Below the pieces are notes generated by a model. That model saw nothing but the letters and a program-made list of their open reading frames with translations, was not told where the DNA came from and did no database searches. From NCBI RefSeq assembly GCF_001684955.1, contig NZ_MAYF01000201.1:1-36541 (forward strand): 36,541 nucleotides of DNA, given 5' to 3'. This DNA is from Chryseobacterium contaminans. Lineage in GTDB: Bacteria > Bacteroidota > Bacteroidia > Flavobacteriales > Weeksellaceae. Positions 28,437 through 36,541 of the stretch are shown here, piece by piece; position 1 is the first letter of the stretch; each line of letters begins with the position of its first letter. The translations under genes and the position numbers were made by a program.

Positions 28437-28710
28437 TGAATTTTTTGTTTTAAAGCTAAAATCAAATGTTTAAAAAGAAGGGAAATCCCATTTTATCAGT
28501 ACTTTTTTATTCTTCGGATTATGAAGTGAACCTTCATTACTCTGATATATTCTCATGCCATTTCTATATGCGTATGTGCTGTTGTTTCTAGCCTTTTCTG
28601 TTTCTAAAAAATAATACAAACATTTCGAATTCTATGGTAACCTTACAATTTAGGGTTACAGGATCTGTATTGCTTACAAAAAATAAATCTTATCAACAAA
28701 AGTCAACAAC
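28437..28710 (+). other. Remainder of the long untranslated leader before the TonB receptor
   Basis: No open frame of note. A T-rich run lies at 28441-28450. Small hairpins: ATGAAG/CTTCAT (28521-28537) and GTAACCTT/AGGGTTAC (28637-28659, one wobble pair). No second promoter with a good -7 box is visible, so the receptor mRNA probably carries about 390 untranslated bases. Confidence 0.45.
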
Positions 28711-31449
28711 ATGCATAATTTCAAAAAAAGAATCTTTGTTCCTTCTATTGCACTTATTTCTACATTTTACTACGCACAGACGGACACATTACAATCTAAG
28801 AAAATAGAAGATGTGGTCATCCTGGGATCAAGAGGCTCAGGAAGATCATTAACAGATACTCCCGTGCCGGTAGATATCATTAGTATATCAAAAATTTTAA
28901 AACAGAGTCCGTCTAATAATATCAGCCAGGCTTTAAATTATATTGTACCCTCATTTTCTTCTACTTCTCACACAGTTAATGACGGGACTGATTTTGTAGA
29001 TCCTGCTCTGTTGAGAGGGTTAGGACCTGATCAGGTTTTGGTTTTACTAAATGGAAAAAGAAGATACCAGTCTTCACTTATTAATGTTACCCTTACACCA
29101 GGAAGAGGCTCTGTGGGAACTGATCTCAATGCGGTTCCTGCCTTTGCTTTAGAAAAAATTGAAGTTCTAAGGGATGGGGCTTCTGCCCAATACGGTTCTG
29201 ATGCCATTGCCGGAGTGGTAAACCTGGGATTGAAAAAAAGGCTGGGACTTTCCGGGCAGGTATTCTTAGGCGGATATGCTTCTCCTGTTACCAATAATTT
29301 CTCTGGCGGAGTAGATGGACAGACTATATCCGTAGATCTTAATTATGGGGCTAAAATAGGAAAAACCGGTTTTTTTAATGTAACGGGTTCTGCTCAATAT
29401 CGTGATCCTTATTCCAGAGCAGGAGTACGAGAAGGAGATATTTTCAATGCTTATAATGCAATTAATTACCGGGCACTGCAGGATGGAGTTAATATTGATG
29501 GCTTATATAAAAATATTACCAATACTCCCAACACTCAGCAAATTATCAACACCATTAAGCAGTATGCGGCCAGGGTAGATTATTTTGGGAATGATTTTCA
29601 GGCTCAAATCTCAGGGGCAAACAGCATTTCTGATCTTCAAAAAATATTAGGTAAAGATTTTACCTCGCAGGAGCTTAATTATAGAGGTTTGGAGAGGAAA
29701 GATTTCAGCCTGAGAGCAGGGCAGTCTAAATTACAATCGGGACAGCTTTTTTTCAACTCTGAAATTCCTGTTAATGATGAATGGAAAGTTTATTCATTTG
29801 GTGGCTACAGCTATCGTCTTGGGAATGCCGGAGGGTTTTACAGGCTTCCGAATAATGAAAGAAATATCAACGCAGTTACACCTAACGGGTATCTACCCCA
29901 GATTGAAGCAGCCGTGAATGATTATTCCCTTGCTGCCGGAATTAAAGGAAAATGGAACGGATGGAATATAGATTTCAGCAATACATTCGGGAAAAATGTC
30001 TTCGGTTTTGGTGTGGTAAATACTTTTAATGCATCACTTACAGATGCTTCTCCAAGAACTTTTGATGCAGGAGGAACTGAGTTTTCACAAAATACCGTTA
30101 ACCTGGATCTCTCTAAAAAATATGATGTTCTGAAAGGCTTGAATCTAGCATTTGGTGGCGAATACCGACACGAAAATTATAAAGTAAATGCTGGAAAAGA
30201 GAACTCTTATGCTTCTTATGATATCTATGGCCGTATAGTAACAGCTAAAACCCCTGAGAATGAAAAGGTAACCGATTTTTTTGAAAAAATAAGGCCGGCA
30301 GGAGCTCAGGTTTTCCCTGGTTTCAGTCCGGAAAATGCAGTTTCAGGAAACAGAAACAGTATTGCAGCTTATGCGGATGCAGAATTGGAGATTACAGACA
30401 GATGGCTGTTGGAGGGTGCTTTACGATATGAAAATTATTCGGATTTTGGATCTACATTCAATTATAAGGTAGCAACCAATGTAAAACTGACTTCCAATCT
30501 CAACTGGAGAGGAGCTGTTTCCACAGGATTCAGGGCTCCTTCATTGGCCCAGATCTATTATAGCTCTACTTCTACATTGATCCAGCAGGGAAAAACAACA
30601 CAGGTTGGTACTTTCAGAAATAATTCTGAAGCAGCACAGGCATTAGGTATTCCAAAATTAAAACAGGAAACTTCGCAATCCTACAGCACAGGAATTACAT
30701 GGAAGATTCCTGCACTAAACCTGACTTTCACAGCAGATGCTTACTTAATAAGGATTAAGGACAGGGTAGTGCTTACAGATCTGTTTTTCCGTCCGGATAA
30801 GGTTAACAATGCTGATGATCAGGCATTACAAAGTGCCTTTGATCTTGCAAGAGCCAGCGCTGCCAATTTCTTTGCCAATGCAGTAGATTCTCAAACAAAA
30901 GGTCTTGATATTACCATTTCTCAGAGTTCAAAAATCTCATCTGGGATTACTTTGGAGAATAATCTGGGAGTAAATTTTAATCAAACCCAAAGAATCGGGG
31001 ATATCCATGCATCTCCAAAATTGGTAAGCCAGATCAATAATTATTTTTCGGAACCCAACAGAATTTATTTTGAAGAAGCTGTACCTCGTGTAAAAGCTAC
31101 ATTGGCCAATACTTTAAAAGCTTCAGGCTTTACTTTTGTTCTGCGTAATTCTTTCTTTGGTAAAGTGACCGATGCAGATGTTGTAGATGCCAACTTTGAC
31201 GGAGTAACGGGAAGTACAGAGCATTTCGTCCTTAACAGCCGCGTGATAACAGATCTATCAGTAGGGTATAATTTTAATAAAAATATTTCAGCAACAGTAG
31301 GAAGCAATAATATCTTTAATATTTTGCCTTCTAAAAGCCCTGCTATAAGTTCATTAACAGCAGATAATCAGTTTGTCTATTCCAGACAGGTTTCCCAATA
31401 TGGTATAGGCGGACGCTTCTTATTTGCAAGAATTGAATTCAGTTTCTAA
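28711..31449 (+). CDS. TonB-dependent receptor
   Basis: A 912-residue outer-membrane active transporter. The signal peptide ends near residue 22 (ISTFYYAQ). The plug domain follows: VVILGSRGSGRSLTDTPVPV, LRGLGPDQVLVLLNGKRR, then GSVGTDLNAVPAFALEKIEV and LRDGASAQYGSDAIAGVVNL (each given as separate motifs), the standard plug pattern. The remaining 650 or so residues form the 22-strand barrel, ending in the aromatic FARIEFSF. No CarboxypepD_reg N-terminal extension and no SusD neighbour, so it is not a Sus-type glycan system; small ligands such as siderophores or cofactors are more likely. It sits behind a long structured leader that could report the ligand's identity. Confidence 0.93.
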   Translation: MHNFKKRIFVPSIALISTFYYAQTDTLQSKKIEDVVILGSRGSGRSLTDTPVPVDIISISKILKQSPSNNISQALNYIVPSFSSTSHTVNDGTDFVDPALLRGLGPDQVLVLLNGKRRYQSSLINVTLTPGRGSVGTDLNAVPAFALEKIEVLRDGASAQYGSDAIAGVVNLGLKKRLGLSGQVFLGGYASPVTNNFSGGVDGQTISVDLNYGAKIGKTGFFNVTGSAQYRDPYSRAGVREGDIFNAYNAINYRALQDGVNIDGLYKNITNTPNTQQIINTIKQYAARVDYFGNDFQAQISGANSISDLQKILGKDFTSQELNYRGLERKDFSLRAGQSKLQSGQLFFNSEIPVNDEWKVYSFGGYSYRLGNAGGFYRLPNNERNINAVTPNGYLPQIEAAVNDYSLAAGIKGKWNGWNIDFSNTFGKNVFGFGVVNTFNASLTDASPRTFDAGGTEFSQNTVNLDLSKKYDVLKGLNLAFGGEYRHENYKVNAGKENSYASYDIYGRIVTAKTPENEKVTDFFEKIRPAGAQVFPGFSPENAVSGNRNSIAAYADAELEITDRWLLEGALRYENYSDFGSTFNYKVATNVKLTSNLNWRGAVSTGFRAPSLAQIYYSSTSTLIQQGKTTQVGTFRNNSEAAQALGIPKLKQETSQSYSTGITWKIPALNLTFTADAYLIRIKDRVVLTDLFFRPDKVNNADDQALQSAFDLARASAANFFANAVDSQTKGLDITISQSSKISSGITLENNLGVNFNQTQRIGDIHASPKLVSQINNYFSEPNRIYFEEAVPRVKATLANTLKASGFTFVLRNSFFGKVTDADVVDANFDGVTGSTEHFVLNSRVITDLSVGYNFNKNISATVGSNNIFNILPSKSPAISSLTADNQFVYSRQVSQYGIGGRFLFARIEFSF

Positions 31450-31471
31450 TAAGAAGACTAAAGTTTTGATT

Positions 31472-31502
31472 AAAAAGACAGAGATGCAATCTCTGTCTTT
31501 TT
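31472..31502. terminator. Bidirectional terminator between the TonB receptor and the DUF5694 gene
   Basis: Perfect 14-bp inverted repeat AAAAAGACAGAGAT / ATCTCTGTCTTTTT with loop GCA. Serves both convergent genes. Confidence 0.93.
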
Positions 31503-31504
31503 AT

Positions 31505-32344
31505 TTATTTCAGTGAAGAAAATTCAATAAAATCATATTCTGCGGAAGAGGTAAAAAGCTGTCTTAATACTGCGGCATGGCCATTTCCTGCAATCACAAG
31601 GATTCTGTCTTCACCGTTGTGAGGAATGTTTTGGATATTGCGGAACATTCTCAGATTTCTGCTGTACCAATAAAGGGCAAGCATATCTGCTCCATCATAT
31701 TCTCTTAGTTTGAAATCACCGCTCAAATAGGCCCCATATCCGTATTGATGGCTTTCTTTGGAATTCATATAAGTAAAAGTATCAAGCAGTGATTTGAAGT
31801 TTTTAGGCTCCGAACTCTTATAAAAGGCAGTGAATTGTTGAGATATCGGATCATCACTTCTGAAATCATAATCTTTGCTGAGGTTTTTAAAAAACGTAGA
31901 ATCAGTTTTCCCAAAATGTTTTTCAAGATCATCCAGAATAGATTCTGCGTCAATGCTGAATAATTCATTTATTTTAAGCTCACTGGCCATTCTCATAGCA
32001 AGCTGATAGCGTTCATCCCTTTTATCACGGTGTTTACCTTCATTGTATTCCTTCAGCTTTTGATTGGCGTTCCAGCTTGGCCAGGCCTCAATTGCAATCT
32101 TTGTCGGCTTAAATCTCTTAATATATTCTACAAGTTCTGTGACTTCTTTTGCTGTTTTAGGTGAAAGCACATCTACCTGGTCTTCCTTATTGGTTTTGTG
32201 AGCATCCAGATTAGGATAATCAAAATGAAATGAGCCTACGACCAGGACTTTTGTTTTTGGATTTTTAAAATAATCTGAAGGCTTTTTTTGGGCGAATACT
32301 GATGTAGAAAGGCATACAAGAAAAATATAAATAAAGGTTTTCAT
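31505..32344 (-). CDS. Exported DUF5694-type protein, TraB/TIKI-like features
   Basis: A 279-residue protein with a signal peptide (MKTFIYIFLVCLSTSVFAQ). The mature part starts with VLVVGSFHFD (His40), has KIAIEAWPSWN (Glu86) and ends with AGNGHAAVLRQLF (His256). This order of a G-x-x-H strand, an E-containing strand and a C-terminal GxGH followed by a helix is like the TraB/GumN/TIKI superfamily, some members of which are metal-dependent proteases. That link is my inference. It probably resides in the periplasm. It lies 27 bases downstream of the OMP gene on the same strand, so they are likely co-transcribed. Confidence 0.75.
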   Translation of the reverse strand: MKTFIYIFLVCLSTSVFAQKKPSDYFKNPKTKVLVVGSFHFDYPNLDAHKTNKEDQVDVLSPKTAKEVTELVEYIKRFKPTKIAIEAWPSWNANQKLKEYNEGKHRDKRDERYQLAMRMASELKINELFSIDAESILDDLEKHFGKTDSTFFKNLSKDYDFRSDDPISQQFTAFYKSSEPKNFKSLLDTFTYMNSKESHQYGYGAYLSGDFKLREYDGADMLALYWYSRNLRMFRNIQNIPHNGEDRILVIAGNGHAAVLRQLFTSSAEYDFIEFSSLK

Positions 32345-32371
32345 AGGTTTATTTTTTAGGTTAGTATTACA

Positions 32372-34495
32372 TTATTGTGCACGGTTTTTTTCTTCGAAAT
32401 TCACCGCTCTGTTATTTGATTTTATTTTCTGATTTCCCAAATTATAGGTGATGCTGAGTGTCATTCTTCGGGCATCCCAATAATTGTTGAATGACTGTGT
32501 ATTATCCGTAAAATACATATCCCCCTTATATCCGGATTGTTTAAAAATATCACTCACCGAAAGATTTACCTGAAGTGCTTTTTCCACAAAGTTCATCTTT
32601 ATTCCTGCATCAAGGCTTGCTCTGTTCCTTACAGCGGTGTACCCGTCACGGGAAGGAAGATTATGCCAGTAGTTGACAAATAACATGAACGTTTTGGCCT
32701 TATTCAATTGGAATGTATTATTGAGAGAATAATAAAATGATTGCCCGTTTTTAGGAACCAGATTAAACTTGGTGATCTGGGTTTCATTATAACTGAATGA
32801 AGTTGAAATATTGCTTTCCCATATCTTGAAGAACGTATCCGTATAATTCAAATTGAGCCCGTAATTATCCTGATTATAGTTATTCTGAAATGTACTAACG
32901 AGGTCAATTCCGGTCAGGAATGTGATCTGATCAAAATTATTTGTTGTTCTCTGATAATAAAGATTGGCAGAAAATTTATTTTTAAACATATAGTTAACTT
33001 CTATGTTATGATTGAAAGAAGGTTGCAGGCTTGGATTTCCTGAATAATATGTGTTTGGGTTAGAATACCATCGAAAAGGATCTAAAGCCCGGAAATAAGG
33101 ACGGTTGATTCTTCGGGAATAATTAATACTGAACTGATTGTTATCATTGGCCTTATAAGAGAGATACGCTGTTGGGAAAAACTTACCATAATTGTTTTCA
33201 GACAGCAATTGGGTAGTAGGAGAAAAACCGCTGGTTTGTGAATATTCATACCGGAGTCCTGCCTTTACAGACCACTTTTCGTCAAGATCTTTACTGGCGC
33301 TGATATAAGCTGCATAATTTTTTTCATTATAATCAAAAAGATTACTCTTTGCAGGATCTATGGTATAATTTCCATTGATAAAATTAAAATATCCAATATC
33401 AGAATTATTAGAAAACTGACTGTATTTAGCTCCGGTTTCCAACTGTATTTTTTTGAAGTTTAATGTTAAATCTGCCTGGCCGGAATATATTTTATAGTCT
33501 ACAGATGAAAGGTTTCTTACAACCTGTGTTGAGTTTTTAGCAATATTTCTTGTGGTGAAATTAACTTCAGTATCCGGAAGATTTCCATAATAATTAGTTC
33601 CCAGACTTAGCTTGTGTTCCCCGAATTTCTGATCAAAATATAAATTCAGCATTTGCGAAGTGAAAGAAGAACGGTGTTTTGAATCTGTATCTGTTTGTAA
33701 CGTTGGGATATTGCTGGTAAAATAGTTTTGCTGTGAATTGATATCCATATTAAAATGTCCTTTCGAAATATCATATACCAGTCCGATATTGGAAGTTTTA
33801 GAGAGTGAATAATCAAAATTGGCGTTTAATCCTAATCCGTCATTCATATCCCGTCTTTCATCCCTGCTGACAGAAGAGCTTTGGCCAATTATTTTATAAT
33901 TCTCCACAGACCGCTTATCTCCGTCATATCCCTGAAGCTTTACAGTAGCTTTAATTTTTTCATTCTGAAAATTTATGCCTGCCACACTGCTGAAAGCGGC
34001 ATATGTTTTTTGAGTATAATTTGTGGTCAGGTAGCCGCTCCATCCAAGATTCTGATTCTTTTTAAGAACGATATTGATAATCCCGCTGTTGCCCTGGGCT
34101 TCATATTTTGCAGGAGGAGTGGTTATGACTTCAATTTTCAGAATATTTTCAGAGCGCAGATTCCGAAGGTAGTTGATCAGTTCAGCCCCGGAAAGATTAA
34201 GCATCCGGTCATTAACCATTACAGAAACTCCATTTTTCCCTGCTATGGAAAGAATACCTTTATTTTCATCTACCTGAAGCAAAGGTGTACCAGCAAGAAC
34301 TTCCGTTCCGGAGCTTCCCTGGGAAAGCATAGAATTCTGAACATTGTAAACAAGACGATCCACTTTACGCTCTACCAGAATCTTTTTACTACTTACCCTA
34401 ACCGCTTCTATTTTATTAACATCGGCGGTATCTTTGGTCTGTGCTGATGCTAAAGAACAGAACAGGACAGTTATCAGTAAAATATGCTTTTCCAT
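32372..34495 (-). CDS. Outer membrane beta-barrel family protein (second copy)
   Basis: A 707-residue outer-membrane protein with a signal peptide (LLITVLFCSLASAQ). It has a plug-like part (VDRLVYNVQNS, VLAGTPLLQV, VMVNDRMLNLSG, ILKIEVITTPPAKYEAQG, GIINIVLKK) and a long beta barrel. It belongs to the same OMP_b-brl_3-type family as the protein at 25956-28199 but is clearly diverged. It ends in a charged tail (NNRAVNFEEKNRAQ). It is divergent from the LytS/LytTR pair, 156 bases away, an arrangement that suggests control by that pair. Ligand unknown. Confidence 0.85.
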   Translation of the reverse strand: MEKHILLITVLFCSLASAQTKDTADVNKIEAVRVSSKKILVERKVDRLVYNVQNSMLSQGSSGTEVLAGTPLLQVDENKGILSIAGKNGVSVMVNDRMLNLSGAELINYLRNLRSENILKIEVITTPPAKYEAQGNSGIINIVLKKNQNLGWSGYLTTNYTQKTYAAFSSVAGINFQNEKIKATVKLQGYDGDKRSVENYKIIGQSSSVSRDERRDMNDGLGLNANFDYSLSKTSNIGLVYDISKGHFNMDINSQQNYFTSNIPTLQTDTDSKHRSSFTSQMLNLYFDQKFGEHKLSLGTNYYGNLPDTEVNFTTRNIAKNSTQVVRNLSSVDYKIYSGQADLTLNFKKIQLETGAKYSQFSNNSDIGYFNFINGNYTIDPAKSNLFDYNEKNYAAYISASKDLDEKWSVKAGLRYEYSQTSGFSPTTQLLSENNYGKFFPTAYLSYKANDNNQFSINYSRRINRPYFRALDPFRWYSNPNTYYSGNPSLQPSFNHNIEVNYMFKNKFSANLYYQRTTNNFDQITFLTGIDLVSTFQNNYNQDNYGLNLNYTDTFFKIWESNISTSFSYNETQITKFNLVPKNGQSFYYSLNNTFQLNKAKTFMLFVNYWHNLPSRDGYTAVRNRASLDAGIKMNFVEKALQVNLSVSDIFKQSGYKGDMYFTDNTQSFNNYWDARRMTLSITYNLGNQKIKSNNRAVNFEEKNRAQ

Positions 34496-34651
34496 ATTAT
34501 AAATGACAGATTAAATGATGATTATATTACATTTCTCTGACAAAAGTATAGGAAGCACTGGTGAGAGGAAAGAGCATTTAGATGAAGAACATAATTATAG
34601 ATATCAAAAAATTTTCATCGGGAAAAAACTGGTTTTTATCGAAAACGATTG

Positions 34652-35704
34652 ATGAATTATGCCTTTAGAGATTTATATTTGAATATGAGTAAAAAGCAAA
34701 TTATCTGGCTTCAAATTATTTATTGGGGGTTCAATTTTATAGGAACTGTCATTACCCCTAATTTTTTTGTTCCGGAGACTAACCGTTGGGAAGTGCATGT
34801 CTTGAGAGTTACATTTTTTATGGTGAAAATTGTCACATTCTATATTTCCTATTTCTTTATTTTTCCAAAAGTTTTTAAACTCGAGAAACTGTATTCAGCA
34901 GTTTTCGTTTTTATACTGACTCTTTTGTGCTTTGCCAGTATGAGATATGCCGTGGAGGAATTGCTTCTGCCTTCTACTCTTGGCTTTCGCAATTATGATG
35001 AAAATACAGGGCTGCTCTACTATTTCTTTGATAATATATACAATAGTTCTCTCACTACTTTTATTGCCGGTATTCTATGGATACTTGAGAAATATGGAGT
35101 GGCAGAAAATGATAAGAAACAGCTTTTGATTGAAAAAAAACATGCAGAGCTTCAGGCATTGAAAACCCAGATCAATCCTCATTTTATTTTTAATTCTTTA
35201 AATAATATCTACTCACTTGTCTATCAGAAATCGGATAAAGCACTTACTGCTATTGAAGAACTTGGGCAACTCCTGAGATACAGTACAAAAGATCTTGAAA
35301 AAGACAGCATTTCTCTGGATAAGGAAATTGGGTATATTGACAGTCTGATTGCACTGGAGAAACTAAGGATCAGAAATCCTGAACTCCTGATCATAGAAAA
35401 AGATATTCGGCATCCTCACCTGAAGATTTCCCCGATGCTGCTGGTTCCTTTTGTGGAAAATGCCTTTAAACATGGAGATTTCCGTGATAAAGGTTTTGAA
35501 ATGAAAATCTCAGATCATGATGAGGTTTTACATTTCTATCTTTTAAATTATAAAACCCAGAAAATGAAAGATGATGTTTCCGGAATTGGAATTCAGAATG
35601 TTAAAAAAAGACTGGAAATATTATATCCAAAACATCAGCTTGAGATTGAAAATTCTAAAAAAGAATTTATTGTAGATTTAAAAATTGATTTAAGGAATGA
35701 ATAA
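34652..35704 (+). CDS. LytS-family sensor histidine kinase
   Basis: Membrane sensor kinase of about 350 residues. Four hydrophobic helices fill residues 18-145, with no periplasmic sensor domain. The His_kinase domain follows with LKTQINPHFIFNSLNN (phospho-acceptor His177), the N-box VPFVENAFKHG and the G-box GIGIQNVKKRLE. The start is uncertain: ATG at 34652 (with a TTG directly before it) or the in-frame ATG at 34685 giving MSKKQIIWL, which has a -7-like TATATTTG just upstream. The gene overlaps its response regulator by eight bases. Confidence 0.9.
   Translation: MNYAFRDLYLNMSKKQIIWLQIIYWGFNFIGTVITPNFFVPETNRWEVHVLRVTFFMVKIVTFYISYFFIFPKVFKLEKLYSAVFVFILTLLCFASMRYAVEELLLPSTLGFRNYDENTGLLYYFFDNIYNSSLTTFIAGILWILEKYGVAENDKKQLLIEKKHAELQALKTQINPHFIFNSLNNIYSLVYQKSDKALTAIEELGQLLRYSTKDLEKDSISLDKEIGYIDSLIALEKLRIRNPELLIIEKDIRHPHLKISPMLLVPFVENAFKHGDFRDKGFEMKISDHDEVLHFYLLNYKTQKMKDDVSGIGIQNVKKRLEILYPKHQLEIENSKKEFIVDLKIDLRNE
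34674..34681 (+). promoter_or_regulatory. Candidate -7 element (TATATTTG) inside the 5' end of the kinase gene
   Basis: Exact TAnnTTTG match ending three bases before the alternative ATG at 34685. An ATTG lies 22 bases upstream. If it is the real promoter, the kinase begins at 34685 and its mRNA is leaderless. Confidence 0.3.
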
Positions 35705-36374
35705 GATTAAGTGCATTATTGTTGATGATGAGCCCTTGGCTATCTCTCTTCTGGAGCATTATGTGGAAAAAATACCTTTCCTTGAGCTGGTTTTCTCTAC
35801 AGAAAATCCTATTCAGGCTTTGGAATATCTGCAGAAAAATGATTCTGATCTTATCTTTCTGGATATCCAGATGCCGGAACTCTCTGGAATTAATTTCATG
35901 AAGATTGTAGGAGCCGATCAAAAGTATATTTTAACAACTGCTTATTCGGAATATGCGTTAGAGGGATATGAGCATAATGTTGTTGATTATCTTCTGAAAC
36001 CCATTTCTTTCGATAGGTTTCAGAAGAGTATATTAAAAGTTCAGGAACGTTTTTCTTTTCCGCAGGAAGAAAATACCCATTTCTTTGTGAAGTCTTCAGG
36101 GCAGAGACATCGTATAGCTTTCAATGAAATCCTGTATATTGAAAGTATCAAAGACTATGTCAATATCCGAACGGAAAAAGATGAATATATAGTTCTGGAT
36201 ACACTTAAATCTATGGAGATCCAGCTTTCTGAAAAATTCGTACGGATTCATAAATCTTTTATTGTCAATCTAGATAAGATCAAAAGCATTGGGGTTAAAA
36301 AAGTCATTTTCCCTGAATTTGAAATTCCTATTGGAGATAGCTACAGGACAAATCTTCTGGACAGACTGAAATAA
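35697..36374 (+). CDS. LytTR-family response regulator
   Basis: A 225-residue two-domain regulator. The receiver domain has Asp10-Asp11, the phosphorylation site Asp56 in FLDIQMP, and the TTAYSEYALEGYEHNVVDYLLKP switch region (motifs TTAYSEYALEGYE and DYLLKPI). From about residue 125 a LytTR DNA-binding domain runs to the end (ILYIESIKDYVNI, EKFVRIHKSFIVNLDKI). Start overlaps the kinase stop, so both are made together. Likely targets are genes nearby, such as the divergent OMP gene, but no LytTR site was identified. Confidence 0.93.
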   Translation: MNKIKCIIVDDEPLAISLLEHYVEKIPFLELVFSTENPIQALEYLQKNDSDLIFLDIQMPELSGINFMKIVGADQKYILTTAYSEYALEGYEHNVVDYLLKPISFDRFQKSILKVQERFSFPQEENTHFFVKSSGQRHRIAFNEILYIESIKDYVNIRTEKDEYIVLDTLKSMEIQLSEKFVRIHKSFIVNLDKIKSIGVKKVIFPEFEIPIGDSYRTNLLDRLK

Positions 36375-36404
36375 AAAAGCCGGCTTCAACTGAAGCCGGC
36401 TTTT
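36375..36404 (+). terminator. Rho-independent terminator after the LytTR regulator
   Basis: Stem AAAAGCCGGCTTCA / TGAAGCCGGCTTTT with a two-base tip, beginning right after the stop codon. Very strong, and symmetrical. Confidence 0.93.
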
Positions 36405-36414
36405 ATCATTAATC

Positions 36415-36541
36415 TGTCCCGTCCTGAAATAAGTTGACAACTAATCGACTTATTTATGAAAGAACAAGTATTAAAAAGAGAAAAGCGCACCCAAAGAGAC
36501 TACAGTATAGCTTTTAAATTACGGGTAGTTTCTCAAGTAGA
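36415..36541 (+). mobile_element. Left end of an IS3-family insertion sequence (truncated by the window)
   Basis: Begins with TGTCCCGTCCTGAAATAAGT, a TG-starting terminal sequence of the kind that ends IS3-family elements, and continues into orfA. AAATAAGT (36427-36434) and ACTTATTT (36448-36455) form a perfect inverted repeat directly ahead of the orfA start. The other end is outside the window, so the exact boundary and any target duplication cannot be seen. Confidence 0.7.
36456..36541 (+). CDS. IS3-family transposase OrfA, 5' fragment
   Basis: The first 28 codons give MKEQVLKREK, RTQRDYSIAF and KLRVVSQV, the usual start of the helix-turn-helix OrfA protein of IS3-type elements in flavobacteria. 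The frame is open to the window's right edge. OrfA would bind the IS ends; the catalytic OrfB should follow outside the window. The position just after a terminator is a harmless insertion site for the host. Confidence 0.72.
   Translation, partial: MKEQVLKREKRTQRDYSIAFKLRVVSQV

Noticed and set aside
28321..28710. Cobalamin riboswitch before the TonB receptor
   Set aside because: I looked for the conserved B12-box pattern and did not find it; the visible motifs are closer to the SAM clan.
33881..34447. 188-codon plus-strand open frame opposite the OMP gene
   Set aside because: It lies wholly antisense to a well-supported beta-barrel gene, has no recognisable motif or promoter, and its composition is what the opposite strand of that gene would give.

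Overview
The window reads as chromosome of a low-GC Bacteroidetes, most likely a flavobacterium of the Chryseobacterium/Weeksellaceae type. Four things point there: a type IX secretion C-terminal sorting domain, outer-membrane beta-barrel and TonB-dependent receptors, promoter motifs of the TTTG / TAnnTTTG type, and a fused CcoN-CcoO cbb3 oxidase. The species is an inference from gene style, not from a search.

Layout. (1) 1-2380: the end of a surface-polysaccharide cluster, with a glycosyltransferase (only the first codons lie outside the window) overlapping a Wzx-type flippase. (2) 2408-4246: a small lipoprotein and serS. (3) 4298-13881, minus strand: a cbb3-type cytochrome oxidase locus. 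ccoI (copper ATPase) stands first with its own promoter. It is followed by ccoS-ccoNO-ccoQ-ccoP, an internal terminator, then ccoG-ccoH, a SafE/UreH-like membrane protein and a lipoprotein. A Crp/Fnr-family regulator is divergent from ccoI. Two near-identical dyads sit in front of the cco operon and in the regulator/ccoI intergenic region. (4) 14748-16573: panB, a small membrane protein and an RluA-type pseudouridine synthase. (5) 16800-18839: a secreted T9SS cargo protein. (6) 18916-25757: a thiamine operon thiS-thiC-tenI/thiE-like-thiD-thiE-thiG-thiH-thiF. It is headed by a TPP riboswitch whose complete switching mechanism can be read from the sequence. (7) 25777-34495: outer-membrane proteins, namely an OMP beta-barrel protein (minus), a TonB-dependent receptor (plus) behind a long S-box-like leader, a DUF5694-type exported protein (minus) and a second OMP beta-barrel protein (minus). 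(8) 34652-36374: a LytS-type sensor kinase and LytTR response regulator, divergent from the last OMP gene. (9) 36415 to the end: the left end of an IS3-family insertion sequence with the first 28 codons of its orfA.

How it fits together. The cco block holds a near-complete set for building a high-affinity terminal oxidase: catalytic subunits, copper import by CcoI, and the assembly factors CcoG, CcoH and CcoS. It also has a linked regulator that lacks the FNR-type iron-sulfur cysteines. The thi block makes both halves of thiamine phosphate and couples them, under feedback by TPP. Most genes end in clear hairpin terminators, so the transcription units are well delimited. I saw no tRNA, rRNA, CRISPR array or prophage. 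The less ordinary items are the start-codon-masking riboswitch, the shared cco/regulator operator, the S-box-like leader and the hairpin at the IS start.
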